The notes: generated by a model not told the origin, from the sequence alone. A stretch of DNA of 64,000 bases from Bordetella petrii (GCF_017356245.1 NZ_JAFMZZ010000001.1:529073-593072), one strand, 5' to 3'; positions 1 to 11,052 are shown, numbered from the stretch's first letter. Made by a program: numbers and translations.

Positions 1-950
1 AGGCCTTCGATGCCGGCTTCCACTTCGACGAACGCGCCGTAGTCGGTCAGGTTGGTAACCTTGCCGAACAGGCGGGTGCCTTGCGGATAGCGGCGGGCCA
101 GGCCCACCCACGGATCTTCGCCCAGTTGCTTGACGCCCAGCGAGACGCGGCTCTTTTCCTGGTCGAACTTGAGAACCTTGGCTTCGACTTCCTGGCCCAC
201 TTGCAGGACTTCGGAAGGATGACGCACACGGCGCCAGGCCATGTCGGTGATGTGCAGCAGGCCGTCGATACCGCCCAGGTCGACGAACGCGCCGTAGTCG
301 GTGATGTTCTTGACCACGCCCTTGACCACGGCACCTTCGTGCAGGGTTTCGAGCAGCTTCTGGCGCTCTTCGCCCATGCTGGCTTCCAGCACCTGGCGGC
401 GCGACAGCACGACGTTGTTGCGCTTGCGGTCGAGCTTGATGACCTTGAATTCGAGGGTCTTGCCTTCGTACGGGGTGGTGTCCTTGACGGGACGCAGGTC
501 GACCAGCGAGCCCGGCAGGAACGCGCGGATGCCGTTGGTCATGACGGTCAGGCCGCCCTTGACCTTGCCGGTGATGGTGCCAGTGACCAGTTCGCCGTTT
601 TCGAGGGCTTTTTCCAGTTGCAGCCAGGCCGACAGGCGCTTGGCGCGGTCACGCGACAGGATGGTGTCGCCGTAGCCGTTTTCCAGGGAATCGATAGCCA
701 CCGAGACGAAATCGCCGGGTTGCACTTCGAGCTCGCCCTGGTCGTTCAGGAACTCTTCCAGGGGGATCAGCGCTTCGGACTTCAGGCCGGCGTTGACGAC
801 GACGAAGTTGTGGTCGACGCGCACGACTTCGGCGCTGATGACTTCGCCGGACTTCATGTCCTGGCTCTTGAGGCTTTCTGCGAAGAGGTCGGCGAAGCTT
901 TCGCCGCCGGTGGCGGGGGTGGAAACGGAAGACATGGGGTTGAAATCCAT
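1..950 (-). CDS. rpsA: 30S ribosomal protein S1, N-terminal part (gene runs off the window)
   Basis: Ribosomal protein S1 binds mRNA on the 30S subunit and helps load structured or SD-poor messages. Roughly 316 residues are present; the C-terminus lies left of base 1. The translation contains successive S1 (OB-fold) repeats. Domain 3 is seen in [20 protein letters not shown], and domain 4 starts at [20 protein letters not shown] just before the window edge. Two in-frame ATGs are possible, at 950 and 935 ([11 protein letters not shown]). Neither has a recognisable Shine-Dalgarno, which is also true of E. coli rpsA. It is the last visible gene of the gyrA-to-rpsA supraoperon and lies 101 bp after cmk, the usual proteobacterial order. 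Identification is secure; the exact start is not. Confidence 0.97.
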   Translation of the reverse strand, partial: MDFNPMSSVSTPATGGESFADLFAESLKSQDMKSGEVISAEVVRVDHNFVVVNAGLKSEALIPLEEFLNDQGELEVQPGDFVSVAIDSLENGYGDTILSRDRAKRLSAWLQLEKALENGELVTGTITGKVKGGLTVMTNGIRAFLPGSLVDLRPVKDTTPYEGKTLEFKVIKLDRKRNNVVLSRRQVLEASMGEERQKLLETLHEGAVVKGVVKNITDYGAFVDLGGIDGLLHITDMAWRRVRHPSEVLQVGQEVEAKVLKFDQEKSRVSLGVKQLGEDPWVGLARRYPQGTRLFGKVTNLTDYGAFVEVEAGIEG

Positions 951-1020
951 TAGGCCGGAATGGCCGTTAAAAACACACCGAAGCGGATTGCCCGCGACAG
1001 TGGAGTGAATGAACCTGGCA

Positions 1021-1049
1021 GGGCCCGAAGCCCCCGGGCGCTTGCCCGG
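1021..1049 (-). promoter_or_regulatory. Two GC-rich hairpins in the rpsA leader
   Basis: Two small inverted repeats follow the cmk stop on the minus strand: CCGGGC/GCCCGG arms at 1034-1049 with a 4-nt loop, and GGGC/GCCC arms at 1021-1033. Neither is followed by a T-run, so they are not typical terminators. They could fold the rpsA leader or mark an RNA-processing point between cmk and rpsA. The function is inferred only from position. Confidence 0.35.
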
Positions 1050-1051
1050 AA

Positions 1052-1753
1052 CTACGAACCGCCGCCAGGGACGGAAACTTTCCAGAAATCGAGTACTGCC
1101 TGCACCGTTTGCTCGATGGTCAGGGTGGACGAATCGAGCACGTGCGCATCGGCCGCTGGCACCAGCGGCGCCGCGCTGCGCTGCGTGTCGCGCGCATCGC
1201 GTTCGCGCATATCGTGCAAAAGGTCGGATAGTTTAGCGGAAATTCCCTTTTCGATCAACTGCTTACAGCGCCTTTCGGCACGCGCTTCGACATCGGCCAC
1301 CAGGAATACCTTCAGGGCGGCGTCCGGAAACACTACCGTGCCCATGTCGCGGCCGTCGGCCACCAGCCCGGGCGGCACGCGAAACGCCCGCTGGCGCTCG
1401 AGCAGCGCCTGCCGCACGGCCGGGTAGGCGGCGACGCGCGAGGCGAAATTGCCGACGCGCTCCTGGCGGATGGCCTCCCCGACTTCGGCGCCTTCCAGGT
1501 AGATGTGCCGGCCCTCGAAACGGGTGTCCAGGCCGCGCGCCACGTCGGCCACGCCGGCCTCGTCCTCGGCCGCCAGGCTGCGGTTCAGGGCCGCCAGCGC
1601 GGTCAGCCGGTACAGCGCCCCGCTGTCGAGCACCGCCCAGCCCAGCGCCTTCGCCACCCGGTGGGCGACGGTGCCTTTGCCCGAGGCGGTGGGGCCGTCG
1701 ATGGCGATAACCGGAACAGTAGCGCCGGCGGAAGATGCGGAATCAGTCGTCAT
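1052..1753 (-). CDS. cmk: Cytidylate kinase
   Basis: Cytidylate kinase phosphorylates CMP and dCMP with ATP in the cytoplasm. The 233-residue product has the family P-loop near its N-terminus ([17 protein letters not shown]) and the downstream [15 protein letters not shown] motif that binds the nucleotide monophosphate. The start [10 protein letters not shown] was chosen because its ATG lies inside the last codons of aroA (11-bp overlap), suggesting translational coupling; a much longer open frame upstream is out of frame with aroA and is a shadow. The length is normal for bacterial Cmk. It sits between aroA and rpsA as in many beta- and gamma-proteobacteria. Confidence 0.97.
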   Translation of the reverse strand: MTTDSASSAGATVPVIAIDGPTASGKGTVAHRVAKALGWAVLDSGALYRLTALAALNRSLAAEDEAGVADVARGLDTRFEGRHIYLEGAEVGEAIRQERVGNFASRVAAYPAVRQALLERQRAFRVPPGLVADGRDMGTVVFPDAALKVFLVADVEARAERRCKQLIEKGISAKLSDLLHDMRERDARDTQRSAAPLVPAADAHVLDSSTLTIEQTVQAVLDFWKVSVPGGGS

Positions 1754-3086
1754 GTCGATCGGAGGCGCCGGACACCAGCCCGGCATAGACGTCGAAGTAA
1801 TCGGGGAAGGTCTTGCTGACGCAGCCCGGGTCCAGGATGCGCACGGCGGCCGGCCCGAAGGCGGCCAGCGAGAAGCACATGGCCATGCGGTGGTCGTCGT
1901 AGGTGCCGATATGGGCGTCGCGCCAGCCGCCCTGCGGCGGCGGCGTGATGCGCAGCCAGTCGGGGCCGGATTCCACGCCCGCGCCCAGCTTGGCCAGCTC
2001 GGTGTGCATGGCGTGGATGCGGTCGGTTTCCTTGACGCGCCAGCTGCCGATGTTGCGCAGGCGGCACGGGCCGTCGGCATACAGCGCCAGCGCGGCCGCG
2101 GTCATGGCGGCATCGGGAATCAGGTTGAAATCGGTGTCGAACGCCTTCAGCCGGCCGCCCTGGTCCACCCGCACGCCGCGCGCTTCGATCCAGCCGGGGC
2201 CGTAATCGATCTGCGCGCCCATGTCGGCCAGGGTGCGGGCGAAGGCCACATCGCCCTGGATGCTGTCGGCGCCCACGCCGGCAACCCGCACCGGGCCGCC
2301 ACCGATGGCGCCCAGCGCCAGGAAGTACGAAGCCGACGAGGCGTCGCCCTCGACCGCGATGGCGCCCGGGCTGCGATAGGCCGCGCCGGGCTCGATGGTG
2401 AAACTGCGCCAGCCGTCGCGCCGCACCTGCACGCCATAGCGCGCCATCAGATTGAGGGTGATTTCGATATAGGGCTTGGAAATCAGCTCGCCGGCCACCT
2501 CGATGACCACCGACCGGTCGCTGCCCTGCGCCAGCACGGGCGCGGCCAGCAGCAGCGCAGTCAGGAACTGGCTGGACACGGCGCCCTGCACGCGCGCCGG
2601 CGCCGCGGCCTGGATCCGGCCCGCGCCGATGGCCAGCGGCGGATAGCCCGGCTGGCCCTGGTAATCGATGTGGGCGCCCCACTGCCGCAGCGCGTCGACC
2701 AGGTCGCCGATGGGGCGCTCGTGCATGCGCGGCACGCCCGACAGCCGGTACTGCCCGCCCATCAGGGCCAGCGCCGCGGTCAGCGGCCGGAACGCCGTGC
2801 CGGCATTGCCCAGGAACAGGTCGGCCTGCCGCACGGGAAAGCGGCCGGCGCCGGTGACGCTGACGCGGCCCGCGCCTGCCTCGGCCAGCTCGACGCCCAG
2901 CTGGCGCAGCGCAGCCAGCATCACGCGGGTGTCGTCGGAATCGAGCAGGCCCGATATATCGGTGCGGCCGCCGGCCAGGGCGGCCAGCAGCAGCACCCGG
3001 TTGGAAATGCTTTTGGAGCCCGGCAGGGCGACCCGGCCGCGCGCCTGCCTGGCGCGGGGCAGATCGAGATAGGGCTGTCCGGTCAT
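1743..3086 (-). CDS. aroA: 3-phosphoshikimate 1-carboxyvinyltransferase (EPSP synthase)
   Basis: AroA joins shikimate-3-phosphate and phosphoenolpyruvate to make EPSP, the sixth step of the shikimate pathway. The 447-residue product starts MTGQPYLDL and carries the substrate-binding PGSKSISNR motif near residue 25. Further on are [13 protein letters not shown] (the family's LGNAGTAxRPL signature) and the late KETDRI motif. The start lies 8 bp after the tyrA stop, and the end overlaps cmk by 11 bp. Length and motifs match the glyphosate-sensitive class I type (GNAGTA and the [18 protein letters not shown] region are present), though sensitivity is inference. Confidence 0.97.
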   Translation of the reverse strand: MTGQPYLDLPRARQARGRVALPGSKSISNRVLLLAALAGGRTDISGLLDSDDTRVMLAALRQLGVELAEAGAGRVSVTGAGRFPVRQADLFLGNAGTAFRPLTAALALMGGQYRLSGVPRMHERPIGDLVDALRQWGAHIDYQGQPGYPPLAIGAGRIQAAAPARVQGAVSSQFLTALLLAAPVLAQGSDRSVVIEVAGELISKPYIEITLNLMARYGVQVRRDGWRSFTIEPGAAYRSPGAIAVEGDASSASYFLALGAIGGGPVRVAGVGADSIQGDVAFARTLADMGAQIDYGPGWIEARGVRVDQGGRLKAFDTDFNLIPDAAMTAAALALYADGPCRLRNIGSWRVKETDRIHAMHTELAKLGAGVESGPDWLRITPPPQGGWRDAHIGTYDDHRMAMCFSLAAFGPAAVRILDPGCVSKTFPDYFDVYAGLVSGASDRHDD

Positions 3087-3094
3087 GGCAGAAA

Positions 3095-4000
3095 CTACTC
3101 CTTGCGCCAGTCGCGGCGCGCCTGGGAGGCGCGCGCCAGCAGCGCCTCGAGCGCGGCGCCGTCGCCATCGGCCATGGCGCGCTCGGCCTGGTCCAGCACG
3201 GCGCGCACCGCCGCCAGTTCGGTGCGCAGGGCGGCGCGGTTGGACAGGAAGATGTCGCGCCACATCTCGGGCGATCCGGCCGCGATGCGGGTGAAATCGC
3301 GGAACCCCGTGCCGGCCAGGGCCAGCCGCGCCGCCGCGTTGTCGGCGGCGGCCACCTGGGCCATGTACGCCGCCGCCAGCAAGTGCGGCATGTGGCTGAC
3401 CGAAGCCAGTACGTGGTCGTGCGCGTCGGCATCCATGTCGATGACGTGCGCGCCACAAGCCTGCCACAAGTCGCGCACGCGCGCGACCCCGGCCGGGGCA
3501 TTCTCGGGCAAGGGCGTGAGGATGACGGTGCGGCGCCGGTAAAGGTCTGCGTCGGCCGCATCGGGCCCGCTGCGCTCGGCGCCGGCGATCGGGTGGCCGG
3601 GCACGAACTGACCGATGCGGTCGCCCAGCGCGGCGCGCGCGGCCGCCACGACTTCGGCCTTGGTGCTGCCGGCATCGGTGAGCACGGTGCGCGGGTTCAA
3701 GTACGGGCGCAGCTGGGCCAGCAGCGCCCCCAGCCCGCCTACGGGCGTGGCCAGCAGAATGACATCGGCCTGCGCGGCGGCCTCTTGCGGCGTGGCCGCG
3801 GCGTCGATCAGGCCCAGCTCGCGGGCCCGCGCCAGCGACTGCGCATTGCGCCCCACGCCCAGCACGCGCCCCACCCGCCCCGCCTGGCGCAGCGCCAGCG
3901 CGGCCGAACCGCCGATCAGGCCGACGCCCACCACCGCCAGGACAGGAATCAGGGGGCCATCGGCTCCCTGCGTCGCGGTGCCGGCCGGCGGGCGCGTCAT
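3095..4000 (-). CDS. tyrA: Prephenate dehydrogenase
   Basis: TyrA oxidatively decarboxylates prephenate (or arogenate) to the tyrosine precursor using NAD(P)+. The 301-residue protein opens with a Rossmann nucleotide-binding motif, [19 protein letters not shown], and contains the [14 protein letters not shown] stretch expected around the catalytic region of this family. The start MTRPPAGT is chosen because its ATG overlaps the hisC stop as ATGA; the longer open frame upstream would run through hisC. There is no fused chorismate mutase domain; that domain is in pheA two genes upstream. Cofactor preference cannot be read confidently. Confidence 0.95.
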   Translation of the reverse strand: MTRPPAGTATQGADGPLIPVLAVVGVGLIGGSAALALRQAGRVGRVLGVGRNAQSLARARELGLIDAAATPQEAAAQADVILLATPVGGLGALLAQLRPYLNPRTVLTDAGSTKAEVVAAARAALGDRIGQFVPGHPIAGAERSGPDAADADLYRRRTVILTPLPENAPAGVARVRDLWQACGAHVIDMDADAHDHVLASVSHMPHLLAAAYMAQVAAADNAAARLALAGTGFRDFTRIAAGSPEMWRDIFLSNRAALRTELAAVRAVLDQAERAMADGDGAALEALLARASQARRDWRKE

Positions 4001-5118
4001 GCGGCCAGGACTTCCGTCAGTGCGGCGATGAACCGCTGGTTTTCTTCGGGCAGGCCGATGGTGACGCGCAGCCATTCGGGCAGGCCGTCGCCCGCCACCG
4101 GCCGCACGATCACGCCGCGCTTGAGCAGTTCGAGGTTGACGCGCTGGGCGTCGCCCACGTGCACCAGCACGAAATTGCCGTAGCTGGGCACATAGCGCCG
4201 CGACAGGCTTTCGAATGCCGCGCACAGCTGCTGCTTGCCCGCCTTGTTCAGCTGGTAGGAGCGCGCCAGGTAATCGGCGTCGCCCAGTGCCGCGATGGCG
4301 GCGGCCTGCGCCAGCGTGTTCACGTTGAACGGCTGGCGCACGCGATTGAGCAGGTCGGTAAGCACCGGCTGCGCCACGGCGTAGCCCACGCGCAGCCCGG
4401 CCAGCCCATAGGCCTTGGAGAACGTGCGAGAGACGATCAGGTTGGGATACTGACGCACCAGGGCCACGCTGTCGAAGCGCAGCTCGGGATCCAGGTATTC
4501 GTTGTAGGCCTCGTCCAGCACCACCGTGACGCGGTCGCCGTGGGCAGCGTGCACGCGCTGCAGGAAGGCCGCCACCTCGGCGCCCGGCACGAAGGTGCCG
4601 GTGGGGTTGTTGGGGTTGGCGATGAACACCAGGCGGGTGTCGTCGGCGATGGCCTCGAACATGGCGTCGAGGTCGTGGCCGTAATCGCGCGCGGGCACCT
4701 GGATGTGGCGCGCGCCGCGCGCCTGGGTGGCCAGGCGGTAGACCGCGAACGAATGCTGCGCGTACACGGCCGACGTGCCCGGCTCGAGCAGCGCCAGCGC
4801 GGCGATTTCCAGGATGTCGTTCGAGCCGTTGCCCAGGGTGATCCAGCCCATGGGCACGCCGTAGCGTTCGGCCAGCGCGGCCTTCAGGTCGAAGCCGTTG
4901 GGATCGGGGTAGCGGGCCAGCGTGCCGGCCGCCGCGGCCAGCGCACGATGCGCCGATTCGGGCATGCCCAGCGGGTTCTCGTTGGAAGCCAGCTTGACGA
5001 TGCCGGCCGGGTCGAGCCCGAACTCGCGGGCCAGCTCTTCGATGGGCTTGCCGGCCTGGTAGGGAGCAATGGCGCTGACGTGGGCGGGAGCGGTCAACGG
5101 CTTGATGGCGGTAGTCAT
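3997..5118 (-). CDS. hisC: Histidinol-phosphate / aromatic aminotransferase
   Basis: This is a PLP-dependent class I/II aminotransferase of the HisC type, 373 residues. It contains [12 protein letters not shown] near the N-terminus, NPNNPTGTF in the middle and the PLP lysine in [18 protein letters not shown]. HisC enzymes convert imidazole-acetol phosphate to histidinol phosphate. Its place between pheA and tyrA suggests that it also, or mainly, transaminates phenylpyruvate and hydroxyphenylpyruvate, as proposed for HisC2-type paralogs. The start [11 protein letters not shown] was chosen from the N-terminal family match; no good SD is visible. The stop overlaps the tyrA start by 4 bp. Confidence 0.93.
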   Translation of the reverse strand: MTTAIKPLTAPAHVSAIAPYQAGKPIEELAREFGLDPAGIVKLASNENPLGMPESAHRALAAAAGTLARYPDPNGFDLKAALAERYGVPMGWITLGNGSNDILEIAALALLEPGTSAVYAQHSFAVYRLATQARGARHIQVPARDYGHDLDAMFEAIADDTRLVFIANPNNPTGTFVPGAEVAAFLQRVHAAHGDRVTVVLDEAYNEYLDPELRFDSVALVRQYPNLIVSRTFSKAYGLAGLRVGYAVAQPVLTDLLNRVRQPFNVNTLAQAAAIAALGDADYLARSYQLNKAGKQQLCAAFESLSRRYVPSYGNFVLVHVGDAQRVNLELLKRGVIVRPVAGDGLPEWLRVTIGLPEENQRFIAALTEVLAA

Positions 5119-5143
5119 GGCGGTGCGCGTACGCGTGGAAGAT

Positions 5144-6229
5144 TTACTGCGCCGGGTACGAACCCAGCACCTTGATGAAAGCAACCTGCTCCTGCAGATC
5201 GGCCAGCGCGCGGGCGACCTGGGGATCGTCGCGGTGCCCCAGCACATCGACGTAGAAATAGTATTCCCACTGGCCGGTGCGGGCCGGCCGCGATTCGAAG
5301 CGGGTCATGGACACGCCATTGGCGGCCAGCGGCGCCAGCATGTCGTAGACCGCGCCGGCGCGGTTGGGCACGGCCAGGATCAGGCTGGTCTTGTCCTTGC
5401 CGCTGGGCAGCGGCTGGATGTCGCCCACCGCCAGGAAGCGCGTGCGGTTGTTGGGGTCGTCTTGAATGCCGGCGGCCACCACCTGCAGGTTCCAGGCGGG
5501 CGCGGCGCTTTCGCCGGCAATGGCGGCAATGGCCGGATTGCCGGCCGCCACGCGCGCCGCCTCGGAATTGCTGGCCTCGGCGACCCGGTCCAGGCCGGGA
5601 TAATGGCGGTTCAGCCAGGCCTGGCACTGGGCCAGCGCCTGCGGATGGGCGGCGACGGTGGTCACGCCGTCCATCGAGCCCGATTGCGTCATCAGGCAGT
5701 GGCGGATGTCGAGCGAGCGCTCGCCCAGGATTTTCAGCGGGGTATTGAGCAGCAGGTCGAGGTTGCGGTTGACCGCGCCTTCAGTGGAGTTTTCCACCGG
5801 CACCATGCCCACGTCGGCCTGCCCGGCCTCGACGGCGCGAAACACCTCGTCGAAAGACGGACAGGGCAGCGGCTGCACCGAACGGCCGAAATGCTCGAAG
5901 GCCGCCTGCTCGGAAAACGAGCCTTGCGGCCCCAGGTAAGCCACGGTCATGCCGCGCTCGAGGCCGCGGCAGGCCGAGATGATTTCCGTCCAGACCGAAG
6001 CCACCGCATCGCGCGGGAACGGCCCCGGGTTCAGCTGCTGCAGGCGGCGGATGACCTCGGCCTCGCGTTCGGGGCGCAGCACCGGGCCGTCGGCCGCGGC
6101 GGCGTGCTTGACTTCGCCCACGTCGAGCGCGGCGCGGGCGCGCTGCGACAGCAGATCGAGAATCTGTGCGTCCAGGGCATCGATGCGCTCGCGCAGCGGC
6201 TTGAGCTTGTCTTGCAGGGAATCAGCCAT
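5144..6229 (-). CDS. pheA: Bifunctional chorismate mutase / prephenate dehydratase (P-protein)
   Basis: PheA makes prephenate from chorismate and dehydrates it to phenylpyruvate for phenylalanine synthesis. Three parts are visible in 361 residues. An AroQ-type chorismate mutase domain covers about 1-90 ([19 protein letters not shown]). A prephenate dehydratase domain begins at [18 protein letters not shown]-terminal ACT regulatory domain includes [19 protein letters not shown], where ESRP is the phenylalanine-binding signature. The start MADSLQDK overlaps the end of serC by 8 bp. Feedback inhibition by phenylalanine is expected from the intact ACT domain, but is inference. Confidence 0.96.
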   Translation of the reverse strand: MADSLQDKLKPLRERIDALDAQILDLLSQRARAALDVGEVKHAAAADGPVLRPEREAEVIRRLQQLNPGPFPRDAVASVWTEIISACRGLERGMTVAYLGPQGSFSEQAAFEHFGRSVQPLPCPSFDEVFRAVEAGQADVGMVPVENSTEGAVNRNLDLLLNTPLKILGERSLDIRHCLMTQSGSMDGVTTVAAHPQALAQCQAWLNRHYPGLDRVAEASNSEAARVAAGNPAIAAIAGESAAPAWNLQVVAAGIQDDPNNRTRFLAVGDIQPLPSGKDKTSLILAVPNRAGAVYDMLAPLAANGVSMTRFESRPARTGQWEYYFYVDVLGHRDDPQVARALADLQEQVAFIKVLGSYPAQ

Positions 6230-7352
6230 GGCGGCGCTCGAAGTCTTGCAGGTAATCGACCAGCGCGCGCACGCCATCGAGCGGCATGGCGTTGTATATG
6301 GAAGCGCGCATGCCGCCCACGCTTTTGTGGCCCTTGAGTTGCATCAGCCCGGCGGCCTCGGCGCCCTGCAGGAAGGCGTCGTTGAGCGATTCGTCGCGCA
6401 GCACGAACGGCACGTTCATGCGCGAGCGCACCGGCGCGTGCACCGGGTTGCGATAGAAATCGGTGCCGTCCAGGTAGCCGTACAACAGGTCGGCCTTGGC
6501 GCGGTTGGCGGCTTCCATGCCGGCCACCCCGCCCTGCGCCTTCACCCACTTGAAGACCAGGCCGGCGATATAAATGGCGAACGCGGGCGGCGTGTTGTAG
6601 CGCGAATGCTCTGCCGCCACATTGGCGTAGTCGAAGGCCGACGGGCAGATCGGCAGGGCTTTGCCGATGAGGTCGCGCCGCGCCACCACCATGGTGACGC
6701 CGGCCGGGCCGGCATTTTTCTGGGCGCCGGCGAACAGCAGGCCGGCCCGCGTGACATCCATGGGGCGCGACAGGAAATGCGACGAGGCGTCCACCACCAG
6801 CGGCACGTCGGGCGCGCCCAGCGCGGCCAGGTCGGGCCAGTCGGTAAATTCGACGCCGTGAATGGTTTCGTTGCTGCACAGGTGCAGATAGGCCGCCTCG
6901 GGACGGACATTCCAGGAATCCACCGGGGGCACCCAGGTCCAGGGAGCCTGCTCGCGGCCGTCGATGCCGGTTGCCGCGCCGGCACTGGCGGCCACGTGCG
7001 CGTCGCCGTAGCGGCCGGCCTCTTTGTGCGAACGGGTGGACCAGTGGCCGGTCAGCACGAAATCGGCCGCCGGATGGCCGCGCCGGCCGATCAGGTTCAT
7101 GGGCACGATGGCGTTTTCGCCCAGCCCGCCGCCCTGCATGAACATCACCGCGTAGTCGGCCGGCACGCCCAGCAGGTCGCGCAGGTCGGCTTCGGCCTGG
7201 TCGCAGATCTGCACGAAGTGCTTGCCGCGATGGCTCATTTCCATCACGGACATGCCGCTGCCGTTCCAGTCCAGCATTTCGGCGGCGGCCTGCCGCAGCA
7301 CCGCTTCGGGCAAGGCCGACGGGCCCGCCGAGAAGTTCCAGGGACGGGCCAT
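6222..7352 (-). CDS. serC: Phosphoserine aminotransferase
   Basis: SerC transaminates 3-phosphohydroxypyruvate in serine biosynthesis and acts on the analogous substrate in pyridoxal phosphate synthesis. The 376-residue product starts [16 protein letters not shown], the classic N-terminus of the family. The PLP-binding lysine is in [16 protein letters not shown]. The gyrA stop and the serC start share one base (TAATG), and the 3' end overlaps pheA by 8 bp, so the gene is translationally linked on both sides. The length is close to the family norm of about 360. Confidence 0.97.
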   Translation of the reverse strand: MARPWNFSAGPSALPEAVLRQAAAEMLDWNGSGMSVMEMSHRGKHFVQICDQAEADLRDLLGVPADYAVMFMQGGGLGENAIVPMNLIGRRGHPAADFVLTGHWSTRSHKEAGRYGDAHVAASAGAATGIDGREQAPWTWVPPVDSWNVRPEAAYLHLCSNETIHGVEFTDWPDLAALGAPDVPLVVDASSHFLSRPMDVTRAGLLFAGAQKNAGPAGVTMVVARRDLIGKALPICPSAFDYANVAAEHSRYNTPPAFAIYIAGLVFKWVKAQGGVAGMEAANRAKADLLYGYLDGTDFYRNPVHAPVRSRMNVPFVLRDESLNDAFLQGAEAAGLMQLKGHKSVGGMRASIYNAMPLDGVRALVDYLQDFERRHG

Positions 7353-10009
7353 TATTGCTCCGTGGGTTCGGTCGGTTCGGGCGAAGCGCCGGACTCGCCG
7401 CCTTCGGCGTCCATGGCTTCGGATTCTTCGTCGTCGGCGTCGGCGTCGCTTTCGACCACGCGGCGCACGCCCGACAGGCTGCTGCCGTCGTCGACGCTGA
7501 TCAGCGTGACGCCCTGCGTGGCGCGGCCCATTTCGCGGATTTCGCTGACGCGGGTGCGCACCAGCACGCCGCCGGTGGTGATGAGCATGATTTCATCCGA
7601 CGGCATCACCAGCACGGCGCCCACCACCTTGCCGTTGCGCGACGAGGTCTGGATGGCGATCATGCCCTTGGTGCCGCGGCCGTGACGGGTGTATTCGGCG
7701 ATGGAGGTGCGCTTGCCGTAGCCGTTTTCGGTGGCGGTGAGCACGCTTTGCGATTCGTCGCCGGCCACCAGCAGCGCGATGACGGCCTGGTTGTCTTCGA
7801 GCGTCATGCCGCGCACGCCGCGGGCGTTGCGGCCCATGGGGCGCACGTCGTTCTCGTCGAAGCGCACGGCCTTGCCGGCGTCGGAGAACAGCATGACGTC
7901 ATGCTTGCCGTCGGTGAGATCGGCGCCGATAAGGTAGTCGCCCTCATCGAGGCCCACGGCGATGATGCCGGCCTTGCGCGGATTGGAGAAATCGGACAGC
8001 GGGGTCTTCTTGACGGTGCCGCGCGAGGTGGCCATGAAGACGTAGTTGTCTTCGCTGAATTCCTTGACCGGCAGCACCACCGTGATTTTCTCGCCGTCGG
8101 CCAGCGGGAACATGTTGACGATGGGCCGGCCGCGCGATCCGCGCGTGCCCTGCGGGACTTCCCAGACTTTCAGCCAGTACACCCGGCCGCGGTCGGAGAA
8201 GCACAGCAGGTAGTTGTGCGTATTGGCGATGAAGAGCTGGTCGATCCAGTCGTTTTCCTTCATGGCCGTGGCCTGCTTGCCGCGCCCGCCGCGCTTCTGC
8301 GACCGGTATTCGGACAGCGGCTGGCTCTTGATATAGCCGGCGTGCGACAGGGTGACCACCATGTCGGTGGGCGTGATCAGGTCTTCGGTGTCGAGCTCGG
8401 TGGCGTTGAACTCGATGTCGGAGCGTCGCGTATCCTTGGCGCTGGTGGAGAACTCGGCCTTGATGGCCTGCAGCTCTTCGCCGATGATGGTGGTGATGCG
8501 TTCCGGCTTGGCCAGGATGTCGAGCAGGTCGGCAATGGTGGCCATCACGTCTTTGTATTCGCCGACGATCTTGTCCTGCTCGAGCCCGGTCAGGCGCTGC
8601 AGGCGCATGTTCAGGATTTCCTGCGCCTGGGTTTCGCTCAGGCGGTACAGGCCGTCGCCCTGCAGGCCGAAGCTTTCGTGCAGGTCGTCGGGGCGGAACG
8701 CCGCGCGCCCGCCCACGGCGTCGAGGTCGGAACGCGACAGCATTTCGCGCACCAGGGAAGAATCCCACGAACGCGCCATCAGTTCCTGGCGCGCCACCGG
8801 CGGCGTGGGCGCGGCCTTGATGATGGCGATGAAATCGTCGATGTTGGCCAGCGCCACCGCCAGGCCTTCCAGCACGTGGCCGCGCTCGCGCGCCTTGCGC
8901 AGCTGGAACACGGTGCGGCGCGTGACCACTTCGCGGCGGTGCTGCAGGAAGTAATGGATCAGCTGCTTCAGGTTCAGCAGGCGCGGCTGGCCGTCGACCA
9001 GCGCCACCAGGTTCATCCCGAAGGTGTCCTGCAGCTGGGTGTTCTTGTACAGATTGTTGAGGATGACCTCGGGCACTTCGCCGCGCTTGAGCTCGATGAC
9101 CAGGCGCATGCCGTCTTTGTCGGACTCGTCGCGGATATCGGAGATGCCTTCGATCTTCTTCTCGTTGACCAGCTCGGCGATGCGCTCTTGCAGCGTCTTC
9201 TTGTTGACCTGGTAGGGAATGGCGTCGACCACGATGGCCTGCCGGTTGCCCTTTTCCATGTCTTCGAAGTGGGTCTTGGCGCGCATGACCACGCGGCCGC
9301 GGCCCGTGCGATAGCCTTCGCGCACGCCCGACATGCCGTAGATGATGCCCCCGGTGGGGAAATCGGGCGCCGGGATGATCTCGATGAGTTCGTCGACCGT
9401 GCACTCGGGATTGCGCAGGCAGTACAGGCAGCCGTCGACCACTTCCTGCAGGTTGTGCGGCGGGATATTGGTGGCCATGCCCACGGCGATGCCCGAGCTG
9501 CCGTTGACCAGCAGGTTGGGCAGGCGCGAAGGCAGCAGCAGCGGTTCTTGTTCGCTGCCGTCGTAGTTGGGGCCGAAATCGACGGTTTCCTGGTCGATGT
9601 CGGCCAGCAGCTCGTGGGCGATCTTGGCCAGGCGCACTTCGGTGTAGCGCATGGCCGCGGCGCTGTCGCCGTCGATCGAGCCGAAGTTGCCCTGGCCGTC
9701 GACCAGCATATAGCGCATGGAGAAATCTTGCGCCATGCGCACAATGGTGTCGTACACCGATTGGTCGCCGTGGGGGTGGTACTTACCGATGACGTCGCCA
9801 ACGATACGGGCCGACTTCTTGTAGGCGCGGTTCCAGTCGTTGTTGAGCTCGTGCATGGCATAGAGCACGCGCCGGTGCACCGGCTTGAGGCCGTCGCGCA
9901 CATCTGGCAGCGCCCGCCCCACGATCACGCTCATGGCGTAATCCAGGTAGCTGCGGCGCATCTCTTCTTCCAGCGATACCGGAAGCGTCTCCTTGGCAAA
10001 GGAATCCAT
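7352..10009 (-). CDS. gyrA: DNA gyrase subunit A
   Basis: GyrA is the DNA-cleaving subunit of gyrase, which introduces negative supercoils. The 885-residue product aligns with E. coli numbering without gaps at the N-terminus, so the catalytic tyrosine is Y122 (AAAMRYTE). The C-terminal beta-pinwheel includes a QKRGGRGK box (the GyrA box). The tail is acidic ([18 protein letters not shown]). The quinolone-determining region reads [12 protein letters not shown], giving Gln at 83, Ser at 84 and Asp at 87. No clear SD precedes the ATG; the stretch just upstream is AT-rich (TATATATA). It is the first gene of the supraoperon, divergent from ompA. Confidence 0.98.
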   Translation of the reverse strand: MDSFAKETLPVSLEEEMRRSYLDYAMSVIVGRALPDVRDGLKPVHRRVLYAMHELNNDWNRAYKKSARIVGDVIGKYHPHGDQSVYDTIVRMAQDFSMRYMLVDGQGNFGSIDGDSAAAMRYTEVRLAKIAHELLADIDQETVDFGPNYDGSEQEPLLLPSRLPNLLVNGSSGIAVGMATNIPPHNLQEVVDGCLYCLRNPECTVDELIEIIPAPDFPTGGIIYGMSGVREGYRTGRGRVVMRAKTHFEDMEKGNRQAIVVDAIPYQVNKKTLQERIAELVNEKKIEGISDIRDESDKDGMRLVIELKRGEVPEVILNNLYKNTQLQDTFGMNLVALVDGQPRLLNLKQLIHYFLQHRREVVTRRTVFQLRKARERGHVLEGLAVALANIDDFIAIIKAAPTPPVARQELMARSWDSSLVREMLSRSDLDAVGGRAAFRPDDLHESFGLQGDGLYRLSETQAQEILNMRLQRLTGLEQDKIVGEYKDVMATIADLLDILAKPERITTIIGEELQAIKAEFSTSAKDTRRSDIEFNATELDTEDLITPTDMVVTLSHAGYIKSQPLSEYRSQKRGGRGKQATAMKENDWIDQLFIANTHNYLLCFSDRGRVYWLKVWEVPQGTRGSRGRPIVNMFPLADGEKITVVLPVKEFSEDNYVFMATSRGTVKKTPLSDFSNPRKAGIIAVGLDEGDYLIGADLTDGKHDVMLFSDAGKAVRFDENDVRPMGRNARGVRGMTLEDNQAVIALLVAGDESQSVLTATENGYGKRTSIAEYTRHGRGTKGMIAIQTSSRNGKVVGAVLVMPSDEIMLITTGGVLVRTRVSEIREMGRATQGVTLISVDDGSSLSGVRRVVESDADADDEESEAMDAEGGESGASPEPTEPTEQ

Positions 10010-10285
10010 ATATATAGCGACTGAATCGAGTAAGAGGAAACCCGGGCCGGGTAAACAGGAAATTCTATCATCCGATTGTCGGATGGCTTCCCGGGGCCCC
10101 ACGCGGCGCGCGACCGGGGCCGGCCGGATGGTGCGATTGCCGCCCTGTTGTCAAAAACCAACATCCCTGCGGCACACAGAGAAGAAAAGATCATATCCAG
10201 CACCAATGCGGCTTTCGAGGGAAGCCAAAGGTCATCAAATGCCTTAAGATTGTTTCCAGCACGCAGGAGACCCAGTAGCGATCCT
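10010..10285. other. gyrA/ompA divergent intergenic region
   Basis: This spacer separates the gyrA start from the ompA promoter. It must carry the gyrA promoter on the minus strand; a TAGAAT hexamer around 10063-10068 is a weak -10 candidate with no convincing -35. A small inverted repeat with 6-bp arms (ATCCGA/TCGGAT) spans about 10069-10083. No open frame in it looks like a gene. Confidence 0.5.
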
Positions 10286-10313
10286 TTGAACCTTTTCTGG
10301 GCGTTGCTATACT
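10286..10313 (+). promoter_or_regulatory. Putative sigma-70 promoter of ompA
   Basis: TTGAAC at 10286-10291 and TATACT at 10308-10313 are separated by 16 bp and lie about 75 bp upstream of the ompA ATG. This would give a leader of about 65-70 nt ending in the strong SD GAGGAG just before the start codon, as expected for an abundant outer-membrane protein mRNA. It was called by eye from consensus matching. Confidence 0.55.
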
Positions 10314-10388
10314 GGCCCCGTTTTCCTGATATGCGGCGGGGGTTCGCTGCGAGTCACTTATCCAGCTTCAAGCTCAACGAGGAGAAAC

Positions 10389-10970
10389 ATGAACAAACCC
10401 TCCAAATTCGCTCTGGCGCTCGCCTTCGCCGCCGTTACGGCCTCTGGTGCAGCTTCCGCGCAAACCGTGGACAACTGGCGCAACCCGTTCGGCGACGTGT
10501 GGATGAACGGCACGAATGAACTGTGCTGGCGCGATGCCTTCTGGACCCCGGCGACCGGTATCCCCGGCTGCGACGGCGTGCCGGTTGCTCAAGCGCCCGC
10601 CAAGCCGACGCCGATGGCCACCAAGGTTGTCTTCAACGCCGACACGTTCTTCGACTTCGACAAGTCGACGCTGAAGCCGGAAGGCCGCCAGCTGCTGGAT
10701 CAAGTTGCCCAGCAAGCCCAGGGCATCGATCTCGAAACCATCATCGCCGTCGGCCACACCGACTCGATCGGTACCGAAAAATACAACCAGGGTCTGTCCG
10801 AGCGCCGTGCCGCTTCGGTCAAGGCCTACCTGGTCAGCAAGGGTGTCGACCCCAACCGCATCTACACGGAAGGCAAGGGCGAACTGCAGCCCGTCGCTTC
10901 CAACAAGACGCGTGAAGGCCGTGCCCAGAACCGCCGCGTTGAAATCGAAGTCGTGGGTAGCCGCCGTTAA
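10389..10970 (+). CDS. ompA: OmpA-family outer membrane protein (barrel-less, peptidoglycan-binding)
   Basis: This 193-residue secreted protein has a signal peptide (basic MNKPSK, hydrophobic core, probable cleavage after ASA at about residue 24). A short mature N-terminal segment with two cysteines (ELCWRDAF, GIPGCDG) follows, then a C-terminal OmpA/MotB domain. That domain shows FFDFDKSTLKPEG, VGHTDSIGTEKYNQGLSERRA and NRRVEIEV, the residues that contact peptidoglycan. The eight-stranded barrel of E. coli OmpA is absent, as in other Bordetella-type OmpA proteins. A strong SD (GAGGAG) and a dedicated terminator indicate a highly expressed single-gene unit. Confidence 0.93.
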   Translation: MNKPSKFALALAFAAVTASGAASAQTVDNWRNPFGDVWMNGTNELCWRDAFWTPATGIPGCDGVPVAQAPAKPTPMATKVVFNADTFFDFDKSTLKPEGRQLLDQVAQQAQGIDLETIIAVGHTDSIGTEKYNQGLSERRAASVKAYLVSKGVDPNRIYTEGKGELQPVASNKTREGRAQNRRVEIEVVGSRR

Positions 10971-10995
10971 TCGACGCGCTAGCCGCTACAATGAA

Positions 10996-11023
10996 GGGCC
11001 TCGCACTGCGAGGCCCTTTTTTT
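10996..11023 (+). terminator. Rho-independent terminator after ompA
   Basis: A perfect 9-bp stem, GGGCCTCGC with GCGAGGCCC, closes a 3-nt ACT loop and is followed by seven T residues. It lies 25 bp after the ompA stop and just before ubiG, so ubiG needs either read-through or its own promoter. Confidence 0.92.
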
Positions 11024-11052
11024 CATCCCGGCGCGGCCGCGCCCTGTTGCCC

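Noticed and set aside
7355..10024. 889-codon plus-strand frame opposite gyrA
   Set aside because: It is a codon-bias mirror of gyrA, rich in H, D, V and A with no domain, typical of antisense shadows in high-GC genomes.
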